Shown one piece after another: positions 14,155 to 22,782 of a stretch of DNA of 24,016 nt. The notes under the pieces are model-generated. The model saw only the letters and a program-made list of their open reading frames with translations. It did not search any database and had not been told where the DNA came from. The stretch's first letter is position 1. Each line of letters begins with the position of its first letter. The stretch is from a virus. Made by a program: the position numbers and the translations under genes. The stretch is taken from the IMG/VR virus record IMGVR_UViG_3300031951_001184, positions 1 to 24,016 of that record, one strand, 5' to 3'.

Positions 14155-14670
14155 ATGAGCGAAAACTCCCTTTACCTAGAAGAAACCCCCGAGCCAAAGA
14201 AGGGCGCCAAGTCGGCCCCTGCGCAGCCAACTGTCCTTGACCGCCTGAAGGAGACAATCTCCAAGAAGGTTGAGCGCCAGACTGTTCACCTTGAGGTTCC
14301 AGAGCGTCCGAATGTGACCCTCATCATCTCCCCTAACATCAGTCAGCATGATATGCGTCGTTGGCGCAAGGCTGCTGGCGAGGACAGCAAGAACGGCATG
14401 GATGCCACCCGCTTTGCTTGTTCGGTAATCGGACACACCACCGTCGGAATCGCCTTTGACGGCGAAGAGGTCATGGACGAAGAGGGCTATCCGCTGAACT
14501 TTGCCTCTCCAGTAATCATGGAGATGACGGATACTAGCCGTCCAATCCCAGAGGCAGTTCGTGCATTCTTCGGAATTGACCCACATATTGAGGCTGCTGC
14601 CCTCGCGATTCTTGATGCGGCTGGCTACGGGGAGACCGTAGATACCGTGGACCCTACGAAGGGGTCATAG
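14155..14670 (+). CDS. Tail assembly chaperone, short form (gpG-like)
   Basis: This 171-residue protein lies between tail tube and tape measure, where tailed phages encode the G and GT chaperones that keep the tape measure soluble while the tube assembles around it. It has a Pro/Lys-rich, probably flexible N-terminus (residues 1-30), a middle with TVHLEVPERPNVTLIISPNI, a helical part HDMRRWRKAAGEDSKNGMD and a C-terminal helix EAAALAILDAAGYGE. It ends at TAG 14668. An overlapping minus-one frame continues for 58 more codons (see the fusion entry). Assignment rests on gene order plus that overlap. Confidence 0.8.
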   Translation: MSENSLYLEETPEPKKGAKSAPAQPTVLDRLKETISKKVERQTVHLEVPERPNVTLIISPNISQHDMRRWRKAAGEDSKNGMDATRFACSVIGHTTVGIAFDGEEVMDEEGYPLNFASPVIMEMTDTSRPIPEAVRAFFGIDPHIEAAALAILDAAGYGETVDTVDPTKGS

Positions 14671-14840
14671 AAGACTTAGCCGATGAGGCTGTAATTATCT
14701 CAGCCGCGAGGCTGGGAGAAGTCTTCGGAACTGACCCAGTCAGGATTCTTGACTCAACTGATGACGAATGGGTCATTAGGCTTGCTTGTGCTAAAGTGGT
14801 TGCCAGAGACCGCGAAGAACAGGCCAAGAAAAACAAGTAG
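14155..14840 (+). CDS. Tail assembly chaperone, predicted -1 frameshift fusion (GT-like)
   Basis: After the short form, the -1 frame is open from 14592 to TAG 14838-14840 and encodes VIEDLADEAVIISAARLGEV, a WVIRLACAKVVARDREEQAK helix and a KNK end, a typical T-domain look. It has no start codon or ribosome binding site of its own, so translation must come by frameshift. A slip on the GGGG run at 14661-14664 would join PTKG to VIEDL: 170 residues from frame 0 plus 58 from frame -1, 228 in all. The T part would bind the tape measure, encoded 36 bases downstream. The slip base is the least certain element. Confidence 0.75.
14661..14667 (+). other. Candidate -1 slip site, with downstream hairpins
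   Basis: GGGGTCA spans the last Gly codon, and a Gly-tRNA on GGG (14662-14664) re-pairs perfectly one base back. It is not a canonical X-XXY-YYZ heptamer. The frame-0 stop follows one codon later. Downstream, AGCC-GATGA-GGCT (14678-14690) and CAGCC-GCGA-GGCTG (14701-14714) can fold into hairpins; the second has a GNRA-type loop. Their shared stem sequence also allows alternative pairing between them. Confidence 0.5.
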
Positions 14841-14876
14841 TTTCTTGGTCTTCGCGTCGTTGCGCACGGAGATGGC

Positions 14877-17800
14877 ATGGCTGACGAAAAAGTCACAATC
14901 AAGATTGAAGTCAACTCTGACGTTCGTGGCGCAAAAAGAGTCAATCGGGAACTCAAAGAAATTGCCCGCACTGCCGACCGCATCAATGCCCATTCTGGCA
15001 TGCGGAGCAGTACAAAAAACCTCACTGGAATGCTCAATGGGCAGCAAGTGGTCTGGAAGAAGCACTTTGATGAACTTGACAAGTTGACCAAGATGTTCGG
15101 CAAGGGCATGCAAATGGGCATGAAACTTGCCACCAAAGCCGTTATTGCCGAACTAGCGATTCTCAGCGTCTCGCTCGTTGGTATCCATGGACTGTTTGCC
15201 GCTGGTCAGGGGATAATGAAAGCCTACCGATGGGCCCTTGATGCCACTGGCGCTGCGGCTACTGGACTTGTTTTTGCCTTGTCAACAGTTGCTGCTGCAT
15301 TGAGAGAACAACAGGCGGCAATGTACGCCTACAAGACCAATACTCTTCCGCAGTTCGGCTCTGGGCTGAACCAGACGAGAGTTCTGATGAGGGCTCTTAG
15401 TTCCGACAGTGAGATGGCTTTCATCGGTGTTGAGAATCTCAACAAGGCATTTGCTGCAGTATCCAAGAACTCAACATGGACCGCAAATAGTCAGCAACTC
15501 CTTAGAGGACTCATGGACTTTGCGGCTGCTGGTCAGCCACTTGAGCAAGGTGTTGAGAAGGCTGGAGAACTCATCGGCTTGCTCCAGGACACCAAGTCAT
15601 CCTGGGGTTCTATCAAGAAAGCAGCCGAAGCATCAAGCCCTGCAATGAAAAAGGCTCTTGAAGAAGCCAAGAAGCAGGGAATCAATACAAGAGAAGAACT
15701 CATCAATGCCATCAATAGCGGCCAGTTGTCTTCGCTAGGTGGAGTGAGTGGTCAGTTTGACGCCGTGAGCGGAACCCTCATTAACCAACTCAAGGGGTAC
15801 TTCAACATTGTTCGCGGAAGATTTGCTGACCTTGGACAGCAGTTTCTTGCGCCAGTCAAAGAGGCCATGAGCGAGTTGATGAACATCTTCAATAGAATGT
15901 TCATCAGAACAATCCCAGCCCTCTCCAAGAGGGGAATCAACTCGTTCACTGATGGAATTGTCAATGTTGCAGAAAAGATAGAAAGACTCTATTCAAAAAT
16001 TATCTACCAATACACTGAAAGAACTGAGGGAGTTTTTGAGGGCATTTCCAAATGGTGGGCAAAGTTCAGACAGGGATGGGAAGACACAAAAGAAGCCCTA
16101 AGACCGTTTATTGAGGGTGCTCGCGTCATTGAGGACGCCCTAAAGGCGGCGTTCCAGCCCATCAAGGAGACTGTCTCTGGAAAGTTTGGCGACTTCAATG
16201 AATGGCTTCAGGAGAACAGGGGGGAAGTCGTTGAGTTTGGCGACAAGATGGGCAAACTTGTTTCTGCGATATTGAAACTTTTTGGGGAAATTGGCAAACT
16301 TTATAGAACCCTTCTGCCGTTCATTAACAGACTCGTTGACGGACTTACACAGGTAGTTAACCTGACATCCAGCATGTTTGGCATGTTTAGTGGCATGGGG
16401 CAATTTGGCGGTCTATTTGCCCTACTTGGAATGCGTCAACTTGGAGGAAAGTTGGCTGGCACCAGAGGTGGATTTATAGGTGTGGGTGCTGGCGCTGCTG
16501 GTTCTGCACCTGCTGGAAGTTATGGACCATATGGTTCAAACTTCGCCACAATGCAGCAACAGGCAGCACAAAGACAAGGCATGGGGGTAAGAAGCGGTGG
16601 CCTGAGGAGCAGCACTGGCGCTGCCGCTGCCGCTGGCACTGCTGGTCGTGGTGGTTTTAGAGGATTCATGTCAAATGTCGGTACAAGATTCGGCAACTAT
16701 GCATCACAGCAGTTCGGCCCCATGGACATGGCTGAGTACAGGAGAATAGAGAAAGGGGCGCAACAGCCGACTGCATTTCAAAGAAGCAGCACCATGCAGG
16801 CCCTAAGAAGGGCAAGATACAGAAACCAGGGGCTTCAAAAATTCCAGCAAAGCGGTGGAGCAAAACTGGGAGTCGGCATGGGACTTGGAATGCTGAGTGC
16901 CGTCGCTCCAGCCGAGATGCAGGGTGCCCTTGCGCTCGGCGGCATGGCTGCCCAAATCAATCCGATGCTTGGTTTGGCAGTCGGCGGCCTTGGTGCCGCC
17001 ATGAATGCCCAGGGTGGCTTGAGTGGAGCGCTGGCTGGCGCTGGCGGTGGAGCCGCACTCGGTGCCATGGTTGGAGGACCAGTTGGGGCAATGGTCGGAG
17101 CCGCTCTTGGTGGCATTGCTGGAGCAATTAGGGGCTGGACCAATAAGAGCAAAACACAAGCAAAAATGGCCAGGAAAGCAGTTACTGATACCCTAACAAG
17201 CATTACTACTGGTGCTGCAGAGTTTGCTATTGCCGAACTGATGGCTGGCCCAGGGAGGGGTGCTAACCCAATCAGGGAAGCACTGCAAAAACAAAAGTCG
17301 CAAGCACAGTCATTCGGAGATGTTGTTCGTTCTGGAATGGGAAACAGGGCGCAAAACAAAGAACTATTGCAGGACCTTTTTGACAATCAACTAACGCTTG
17401 GCATCAAAATCACTGAGAGCCAATTGAAAGACATGATGGAAAAGCCAGATACCGCAGTATCTGAGTACATCAAGCAGACCAATGCCCAGATGGGTGCAAG
17501 CGAAATTGTCATGGACTCTTTCAATACCAAAATGCAGTTCTTGCAGAATTACACTGGTCAAACAGAAGACCAAATTCTTGCGCTAGCAAAGACCATGGGA
17601 GTAAATCTCCTTGACGGAACCCAGACAGCGATGGAAGCCCTTGAGGAAATGGGCAAATTGCAAGTCAAGACAGCGGAACAAATGAAAAACGTCTTCACAG
17701 AGGCATACGCATCTGCTGAAGGCGTGTTTGACAAAATCATCAAGCAAAAAGAAGCACCTAAAATTCTTGATGAAATGGCGAAAGCATTGTCTGGCAAACT

Positions 17801-18872
17801 TCAGCGTGGTGGTGGAGAGAAACAAATTCTAGATTTCTTCAAAGAGTCAATGCCAGCATTGATAGCCCAATTTGGTAGTGGCGACCTTGCCATGGCTCAA
17901 CTAGTTACGAGTTTTTTTGGTCCAAATGCAACCGCATTCCAGAAGGGCGGACCATTTGAGGGAATGCAAGGGCAATTTGCTTCTGTTCAAGATGAACTTA
18001 TGCTTGTTATAAAAGAATTTGCTGGCGGAGCAGTTCCAGGCATCATTGACCAGATACAAAATACCCTTCCAGAAGGAAGGCAGTTGGGTGATGTTGGCGG
18101 CCTAACGACTGCACTAACTAGTCTTCTGTCAACCAATCCAGAGTTGTTTGCACAAATTACAACTGGTTCCGTTAACCAATTTGGTGGCGACCCACTAAAG
18201 TTCTTTCAAAATTTTGGCGTTGGACTCACAACAGTGGCCACAGAAGATACTACCCGTGACAATTTAGATGAACTTCCAACTGAACTCAAGACACAATATG
18301 AAGCGCTGGTCAAAGAGTTTGACAAAGTATTTGCAAAATATACAGAAAAACCAGACTGGATGACTGATAAGTTTATTAAATTTGTTGATGAAAACAACGA
18401 TACGGCAACCCCTCGCGGCGCTGGCATTGGGGACACAACATCCTCGCGCCTAGCAGTAACAATGAACCGTCACTCAGTAATGGACGACATGTTGACTGGC
18501 AAGAGAAATGTTACTTCTGCATGGAGAAACTGGGGACTCGGCTCCATGAACTCTGACCATGTGACGGGAAGGGCCTATGACCTAACTGGGCAGAACCTTG
18601 GGGGATATCAGCAACTTGTTCAGAGCACTGGTGGATTTGCGGAGTTCCATGGGACTAACGCCAGTAGGCATCTCCACGTCGTTCCAGGCCCAGTTGGTGA
18701 CACAGCCGTTCCAGCCATGACAACTCCAGGACCAATGATGGCCACTGGCGGGTCAACCTACAATAACTACAATTTTACTGTGTCCAGCAATTCATCCGAC
18801 CCAGAAGTGGTTGCTAATGTCGTGATGCGAAAGATTGAAGAAACACAAAGGGACAAGAGGGAACGCAAGTGA
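14877..18872 (+). CDS. Tape measure protein with C-terminal M15 DD-peptidase motif
   Basis: At 1331 residues it is the longest gene, as expected of the tail-length ruler. ATG 14877 has GGAG (14868-14871) 5 bases upstream. Regions in order: a charged N-terminal helical part (1-80), hydrophobic segments (~88-145), long amphipathic helices (~150-500), Gly-rich low-complexity stretches (~510-560), a Gly/Ala-rich hydrophobic zone (~660-755) that could cross a membrane, helical repeats (~770-1180), and a C-terminal domain at ~1195-1275. That domain has SDHVTGRAYDL (1226-1236), Glu1256 in FAEFHG and HLHV (1265-1268), the SxHxxGxAxD...HxH zinc set of M15 D-Ala-D-Ala peptidases. At about 0.15 nm per residue the tail would be near 200 nm. 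The end overlaps the next gene by 4 bases. Confidence 0.93.
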   Translation: MADEKVTIKIEVNSDVRGAKRVNRELKEIARTADRINAHSGMRSSTKNLTGMLNGQQVVWKKHFDELDKLTKMFGKGMQMGMKLATKAVIAELAILSVSLVGIHGLFAAGQGIMKAYRWALDATGAAATGLVFALSTVAAALREQQAAMYAYKTNTLPQFGSGLNQTRVLMRALSSDSEMAFIGVENLNKAFAAVSKNSTWTANSQQLLRGLMDFAAAGQPLEQGVEKAGELIGLLQDTKSSWGSIKKAAEASSPAMKKALEEAKKQGINTREELINAINSGQLSSLGGVSGQFDAVSGTLINQLKGYFNIVRGRFADLGQQFLAPVKEAMSELMNIFNRMFIRTIPALSKRGINSFTDGIVNVAEKIERLYSKIIYQYTERTEGVFEGISKWWAKFRQGWEDTKEALRPFIEGARVIEDALKAAFQPIKETVSGKFGDFNEWLQENRGEVVEFGDKMGKLVSAILKLFGEIGKLYRTLLPFINRLVDGLTQVVNLTSSMFGMFSGMGQFGGLFALLGMRQLGGKLAGTRGGFIGVGAGAAGSAPAGSYGPYGSNFATMQQQAAQRQGMGVRSGGLRSSTGAAAAAGTAGRGGFRGFMSNVGTRFGNYASQQFGPMDMAEYRRIEKGAQQPTAFQRSSTMQALRRARYRNQGLQKFQQSGGAKLGVGMGLGMLSAVAPAEMQGALALGGMAAQINPMLGLAVGGLGAAMNAQGGLSGALAGAGGGAALGAMVGGPVGAMVGAALGGIAGAIRGWTNKSKTQAKMARKAVTDTLTSITTGAAEFAIAELMAGPGRGANPIREALQKQKSQAQSFGDVVRSGMGNRAQNKELLQDLFDNQLTLGIKITESQLKDMMEKPDTAVSEYIKQTNAQMGASEIVMDSFNTKMQFLQNYTGQTEDQILALAKTMGVNLLDGTQTAMEALEEMGKLQVKTAEQMKNVFTEAYASAEGVFDKIIKQKEAPKILDEMAKALSGKLQRGGGEKQILDFFKESMPALIAQFGSGDLAMAQLVTSFFGPNATAFQKGGPFEGMQGQFASVQDELMLVIKEFAGGAVPGIIDQIQNTLPEGRQLGDVGGLTTALTSLLSTNPELFAQITTGSVNQFGGDPLKFFQNFGVGLTTVATEDTTRDNLDELPTELKTQYEALVKEFDKVFAKYTEKPDWMTDKFIKFVDENNDTATPRGAGIGDTTSSRLAVTMNRHSVMDDMLTGKRNVTSAWRNWGLGSMNSDHVTGRAYDLTGQNLGGYQQLVQSTGGFAEFHGTNASRHLHVVPGPVGDTAVPAMTTPGPMMATGGSTYNNYNFTVSSNSSDPEVVANVVMRKIEETQRDKRERK

Positions 18873-20296
18873 CAACTCAAATAACTATTCCTGATTCAGT
18901 TTATGATGGCACTCTTCCGACAATGCAGACACGTGTTACAGGTAGGGCGGTTTTTGAGAATCTCGGTGGAGCAGGAAGATGGATTGCCGTTAATTACAAA
19001 GGACAAAAAAAATATTTCAGAGGCACTGGCGAAACAATTCTCAGAGACTTTCTGATAACTGACGGTAATAGTAATGGTTCCAATTTAGCGGGATACGACA
19101 TACGCTTTCCAATATTCAGGCAACTAATTCAAAACAATGGAACATGGGCGATGTCAGTCACGAGGTTTATACCATCATTTGCTGGTGGAAGCACTGAAAA
19201 AAATAATACAAAATTGGTCAGCGCTGGCCCCAATCCAAGAATAACAATGCTAATTCTTGATAGCGCACCTTTGTCTAGAAGTTACAGTTTTGTGTACAGG
19301 GGAAGGACAATAACTGGAAATACAAACAGCCTGAGTGCGGTTACAACTAACTATCAATTTAGGGCTCCGACAGTTTCAGTACCTTCTTCTGCAGCGAATG
19401 CGCGGATGTTTGAGATGGGCGACCTGCAAAGACTCGCACAAGCCGCGCGAGCAGCAGAAGCGGCTAACTCAAACGGTCGTTCCTCCTCTTCATCAAGAAC
19501 GTCTAGGCGACCAGGTGCGCCAGCAGTAGCACCTCCTGCGAGATTCACTCCAAGACCACAGCCAGCACCTATTACTGTTGACTTTGGTCCAGGACTGCAG
19601 TTTGGACCGTCTCCGTCGGAATTGGCGAATAAGCCATACCTTATGCAGAGATTTGTCATTACTGGTGCTGACGGCAATCCTCAACAGGTTACTCGCAGAT
19701 TTCTCCTCAAAATTATTCCCAACTCCTTCCAGTACAGCAATGTCAATGCTGCGTGGAACGAAGTTGATAGGCCAGGAAACTTTGCTATTACTGACTGGGC
19801 AAAATACAATCTATTAAAAGTTTCTTTCAAGTTCCTTATTGCCGCCGATGTATCACCAGACAGGTTGATAGACGATTCCCCTTCAAGTATTCCTCGTGAT
19901 GGATTGCTCTCAAGCATTGAACCAGAACTAAGAGAAATCAGGGCAATTGCTGGAGCGCCGCATCCAGTTTCACTGATTAATTTTCAGTCGTATCTTACCA
20001 ATACAATGCGGTTTCCATTCATTGAGGATAAGTCTGGAGCAAAGTTTGTTATCGCAGACATGAGCGTAACAACATCAAGATTCTTGCCAAGCGGCATAAT
20101 GGATGCAAGCGCTGCTGAAGTATCAATGACGCTAACTGAGTTTGTTGAGCCAGTCACTCAATTGGCAAAACTGCCACCCATTCAGTCACAACAGAGACCA
20201 CCGAGTACTTCAACAAACAGACCACCAGCAGCCAATAATCGCGGTCTATATAGCGATTCGTGGACAATACCTATCCCCAGGACACAGCAGCCGTAA
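18869..20296 (+). CDS. Baseplate/tail-tip protein (gp53/LysM-type tail protein)
   Basis: This 475-residue protein starts at GTG 18869, overlapping the tape measure stop (GTGA). It seems to have two structured halves joined by a low-complexity linker (~200-235, with SSSSRTSRRPGAPAVAPPAR). The second half contains RFLLKIIPNSFQYSNVNAAW, NEVDRPGNFAITDWAKYNLL and KVSFKFLIA. This resembles the strand pattern of XkdP/gp53-like proteins that follow tape measures and link tail tube to baseplate hub. The C-terminus is again Pro/Gln/Ser-rich (PPIQSQQRPPSTSTNRPP). No clear LysM repeat is seen. The call rests on order and fold-like pattern. Confidence 0.6.
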   Translation: MTTQITIPDSVYDGTLPTMQTRVTGRAVFENLGGAGRWIAVNYKGQKKYFRGTGETILRDFLITDGNSNGSNLAGYDIRFPIFRQLIQNNGTWAMSVTRFIPSFAGGSTEKNNTKLVSAGPNPRITMLILDSAPLSRSYSFVYRGRTITGNTNSLSAVTTNYQFRAPTVSVPSSAANARMFEMGDLQRLAQAARAAEAANSNGRSSSSSRTSRRPGAPAVAPPARFTPRPQPAPITVDFGPGLQFGPSPSELANKPYLMQRFVITGADGNPQQVTRRFLLKIIPNSFQYSNVNAAWNEVDRPGNFAITDWAKYNLLKVSFKFLIAADVSPDRLIDDSPSSIPRDGLLSSIEPELREIRAIAGAPHPVSLINFQSYLTNTMRFPFIEDKSGAKFVIADMSVTTSRFLPSGIMDASAAEVSMTLTEFVEPVTQLAKLPPIQSQQRPPSTSTNRPPAANNRGLYSDSWTIPIPRTQQP

Positions 20297-20302
20297 TCAG
20301 CC

Positions 20303-21850
20303 ATGCTTGATAAGAACTCAATTCAAATTGCCTCTCTATCAACACGGCAAGTTCAGGAAATAGCAGAGGCAATTACATCTCTTGATGTCAATTACTCCAT
20401 TGATGAGGCCAGTCAAATCTCTTTTCAGGTCATTGACCCCCAGTTCAAGATGGCGGAAAACGGTTACTTCACCGTTGGTAGAGAAGTCATTTTTACAGCA
20501 TCAACCGTCTCGCCGTTTCTCGTGAATAGTTTTGGCAAATTTATTAGCAACTATGCAGATGGTGGAGAATTCGCAAGAGCAAGCCTTTTTTACGAAATGG
20601 CATCTGTGACTGTTGGCCAGAATGGAAGCAATTCACCGACTTGGACCATCAAGGCTCGTCCCAAGGCTGTTCAGCAGATGAAGAGAGACAGAGAACCAAA
20701 AAATATCAAAGGTTCTGGAAGTGAATTTGTTCAGAATGCTGCCAGAAGGTACGGGCTTTTTCCAGTTACACAAAACACCAACAAGAGTTACAAAATCAAT
20801 AGCGCCAATGGCTCACAGCAGGCAACCTCTACATGGGACGCAATGAAGAGCATTGCTGACGAAGCAGAATTTGTGCTCTTTGAGGCAGATGGAGTTCTTT
20901 ATTTTGGGCAGGAAAAATGGCTTTTGAACAAATGGGGCACACACGCCAGTGGAGGAAATCAAATTTTTGACGCGAGGGGAAGGGCGGTTCTGGATAAAAA
21001 CGGTAATCCTAAATTCAGGCCATACAAGCGCTTTATCCCAATGTCTTGGCCGCCTGGCTCATCCACTATGACCGAAGATTTCAGACTTATTGAAATACCC
21101 AGCATCACTCAGTCAGACAATGACGCCTATATTGCTGATGGTTCTTTCAACTGCGAAAGGATGAATGGCACGAGAATGCGTCCTGGCATGACAGTGAAAT
21201 TCATTAACATTCCGAACTTTGCTGGAGAATATCTTGTCACACAGGTTTCCTATCGCGAGCAGTCCACGGACCCAGTATCGGTGTCTTTTAGAACTCCAAC
21301 AAAACTTAAAGATGAAAAAATAAAAGACATTGCTATCGGCACGGTTGTAGACAACATATATAAAATCTATAGAGGAACTGAGAGAGATAGGGCAGTTCCT
21401 GTTGCTGCCGCCAACGTAGGAACAGTAAGACCTGTTTACAGGCAGTCACCGACGCCGACCGCCGCCCGACCAATGGTTTACCCAGCGCCCAACTTTGATG
21501 AATCGTTCATCATTGAGGCTGGAAACATCTCTCTATGGGATAGACCTATCTATGTTGAAAATAGAAGAGCCGTTACAACGCGACCATTTATCCATGTAGA
21601 TTCTGGAGATTATGTTGTTCTGGAGAGGGTTTGGTGCCAGAGTGGCTCACCAGCACTTCTTTCAGAAGCAGCAGCAATCACCAAATACGGGATTGATGAC
21701 CAGCACCTAGGCAAATTTTCCGACGAAAGCGCAGCAAGGTCATGGGTTGAGCAACTTCTTCAGTTGGCCCCCATCGTGATACAGAAGAAGTTTCCCACCT
21801 CATATCGGAGCATTCTTGCTGGGGTTGTCCCAGTGGGATACGGTTGCTGA
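20303..21850 (+). CDS. Baseplate hub protein (gp27/gpD/XkdQ-like)
   Basis: This 515-residue protein has the hub layout: an N-terminal half with SIDEASQISFQVIDPQFKMA and YFTVGREVIFTA; a central FVQNAARRYGLFPV and STWDAMKSIADEAEFVLFEA, followed by DGVLYFG, which is the hallmark of XkdQ/gpD-like hubs; and a C-terminal part FNCERMNGTRMRPGMTVKFI then GEYLVTQVSYREQSTDPVSV. Three copies would form the ring on which the spike sits. A Pro-rich linker (~370-395) leads to an extra ~120-residue domain rich in aromatic residues (ISLWDRPIYVENRR, RVWCQSGSPALL), which may contact another baseplate component. ATG 20303 follows the previous stop by 6 bases. Confidence 0.8.
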   Translation: MLDKNSIQIASLSTRQVQEIAEAITSLDVNYSIDEASQISFQVIDPQFKMAENGYFTVGREVIFTASTVSPFLVNSFGKFISNYADGGEFARASLFYEMASVTVGQNGSNSPTWTIKARPKAVQQMKRDREPKNIKGSGSEFVQNAARRYGLFPVTQNTNKSYKINSANGSQQATSTWDAMKSIADEAEFVLFEADGVLYFGQEKWLLNKWGTHASGGNQIFDARGRAVLDKNGNPKFRPYKRFIPMSWPPGSSTMTEDFRLIEIPSITQSDNDAYIADGSFNCERMNGTRMRPGMTVKFINIPNFAGEYLVTQVSYREQSTDPVSVSFRTPTKLKDEKIKDIAIGTVVDNIYKIYRGTERDRAVPVAAANVGTVRPVYRQSPTPTAARPMVYPAPNFDESFIIEAGNISLWDRPIYVENRRAVTTRPFIHVDSGDYVVLERVWCQSGSPALLSEAAAITKYGIDDQHLGKFSDESAARSWVEQLLQLAPIVIQKKFPTSYRSILAGVVPVGYGC

Positions 21851-21851
21851 C

Positions 21852-22439
21852 ATGACCAAGTTTGTTAACAGGGAAAAGGCCTCATCTCACCCGCTTGCTC
21901 CAGGGGGTCTCTACGTTGGCGTTGTCAAGTCCATGCTCTCGGATGGAAGGGTCAATGTCTTTGTCCCACGACTCAACTCTCATTATGGTCCACTGAGAAT
22001 TGCTGGACAATCAGCAATAACCCGTATTGAACCAGAGCAGCAGGTGGTGTTGGCATTTATGAACTCTGGAACATCAGAGATAATTGTCATTGCAGACTTG
22101 GACATAAATCCAAAAATCATAAAATCAACACTTGACGAAGATGATACGCCTGTTGAGATTTATCGCCATCCGATTCAGGGCAACTCGGCAACCAAGTTGT
22201 GCTTATTGCTAGAGAATGAAACTATAGGCAAGTTGTACGAAGAACTGGTCATTCTGATTGTCGGCGGAACGCCATACGTCAAGCGAATGCAATATGATGA
22301 AGAAACTACAATATCAGTTCACGGTAGATTGACTTTTGATGCCGTGCTAAGTGATGGTCATGTCGTTGTTTCCTGCGAGGCAAACAATGCGGGTACTTAC
22401 CCATATTCCCTAACTACCACAAGGCTTATCTCGCTGTAG
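21852..22439 (+). CDS. Baseplate spike/OB-fold protein (gp5/gpV-like)
   Basis: From ATG 21852, one base after the hub stop, the protein has 195 residues; in-frame TTG 21816 would overlap the hub by 35 bases. Residues ~17-80 form the OB-fold seen in gpV/gp5 N-termini: GGLYVGVVKSMLSDGRVNVF, VPRLNSHYGPLRIAG, then EQQVVLAFMNSGTSEIIVIA. The rest (~95-195) is a separate beta domain (VEIYRHPIQGNSATKLCLLL, ELVILIVGGTPYVKRMQYDE). There is no lysozyme insert and no glycine-rich needle repeat, so the spike is short. Hub-spike-gp25 order supports the call. The ribosome binding site is weak, so translation is probably coupled to the hub. Confidence 0.7.
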   Translation: MTKFVNREKASSHPLAPGGLYVGVVKSMLSDGRVNVFVPRLNSHYGPLRIAGQSAITRIEPEQQVVLAFMNSGTSEIIVIADLDINPKIIKSTLDEDDTPVEIYRHPIQGNSATKLCLLLENETIGKLYEELVILIVGGTPYVKRMQYDEETTISVHGRLTFDAVLSDGHVVVSCEANNAGTYPYSLTTTRLISL

Positions 22440-22464
22440 GTCAATGATGTGGGAGAATGTTTAG

Positions 22465-22782
22465 ATGGACACCATAAAGTTTCCGATTTCTTTTGATTCC
22501 ACTGGTTTCAATAAACTTGAAGAAGGAACATACGATTATTACAGACAACTATTGACAATTGCCCTGCTCACTGAGCCTGGGGACAATCCTTTGACCCCAG
22601 ACTTTGGTGTTGCCGACCCTGCATTCAATGGCCTTGACGGCGGGTTGTTTATCTACAATGCTGCAAGATTTGTTCCAGAAGTCAATGTTAGGGACGTATC
22701 CTCAAGTGTTAACGAAAAGACTGGCAAATACTCTGTAAAATTCACTTTTGACATACGAGAGGTCGCAGACGATGCCAATTGA
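22465..22782 (+). CDS. Baseplate wedge protein, gp25/gpW-like
   Basis: This 105-residue protein has GGGAG (22451-22455) 9 bases before ATG 22465. It matches the size and layout of gp25-like wedge proteins, which resemble sheath C-termini and start sheath polymerisation at the baseplate: a helix EEGTYDYYRQLLTIALLTEP, then the characteristic GDNPLTPDFGVADPAF, and a C-terminal strand pair NEKTGKYSVKFTFDI. The usual EPR-like motif is here represented by TEPGDN. It overlaps the gpJ-like gene by 11 bases. Confidence 0.82.
   Translation: MDTIKFPISFDSTGFNKLEEGTYDYYRQLLTIALLTEPGDNPLTPDFGVADPAFNGLDGGLFIYNAARFVPEVNVRDVSSSVNEKTGKYSVKFTFDIREVADDAN

Noticed and set aside
14654-15136. 160-residue minus-strand open frame over the chaperone-tape measure junction
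   Set aside because: It covers the frameshift region and the tape measure start antisense, with no start signals or family features.
16835-17386. 183-residue minus-strand open frame, Ala/Pro-rich
   Set aside because: It is the shadow of the Gly/Ala-rich zone of the tape measure protein.
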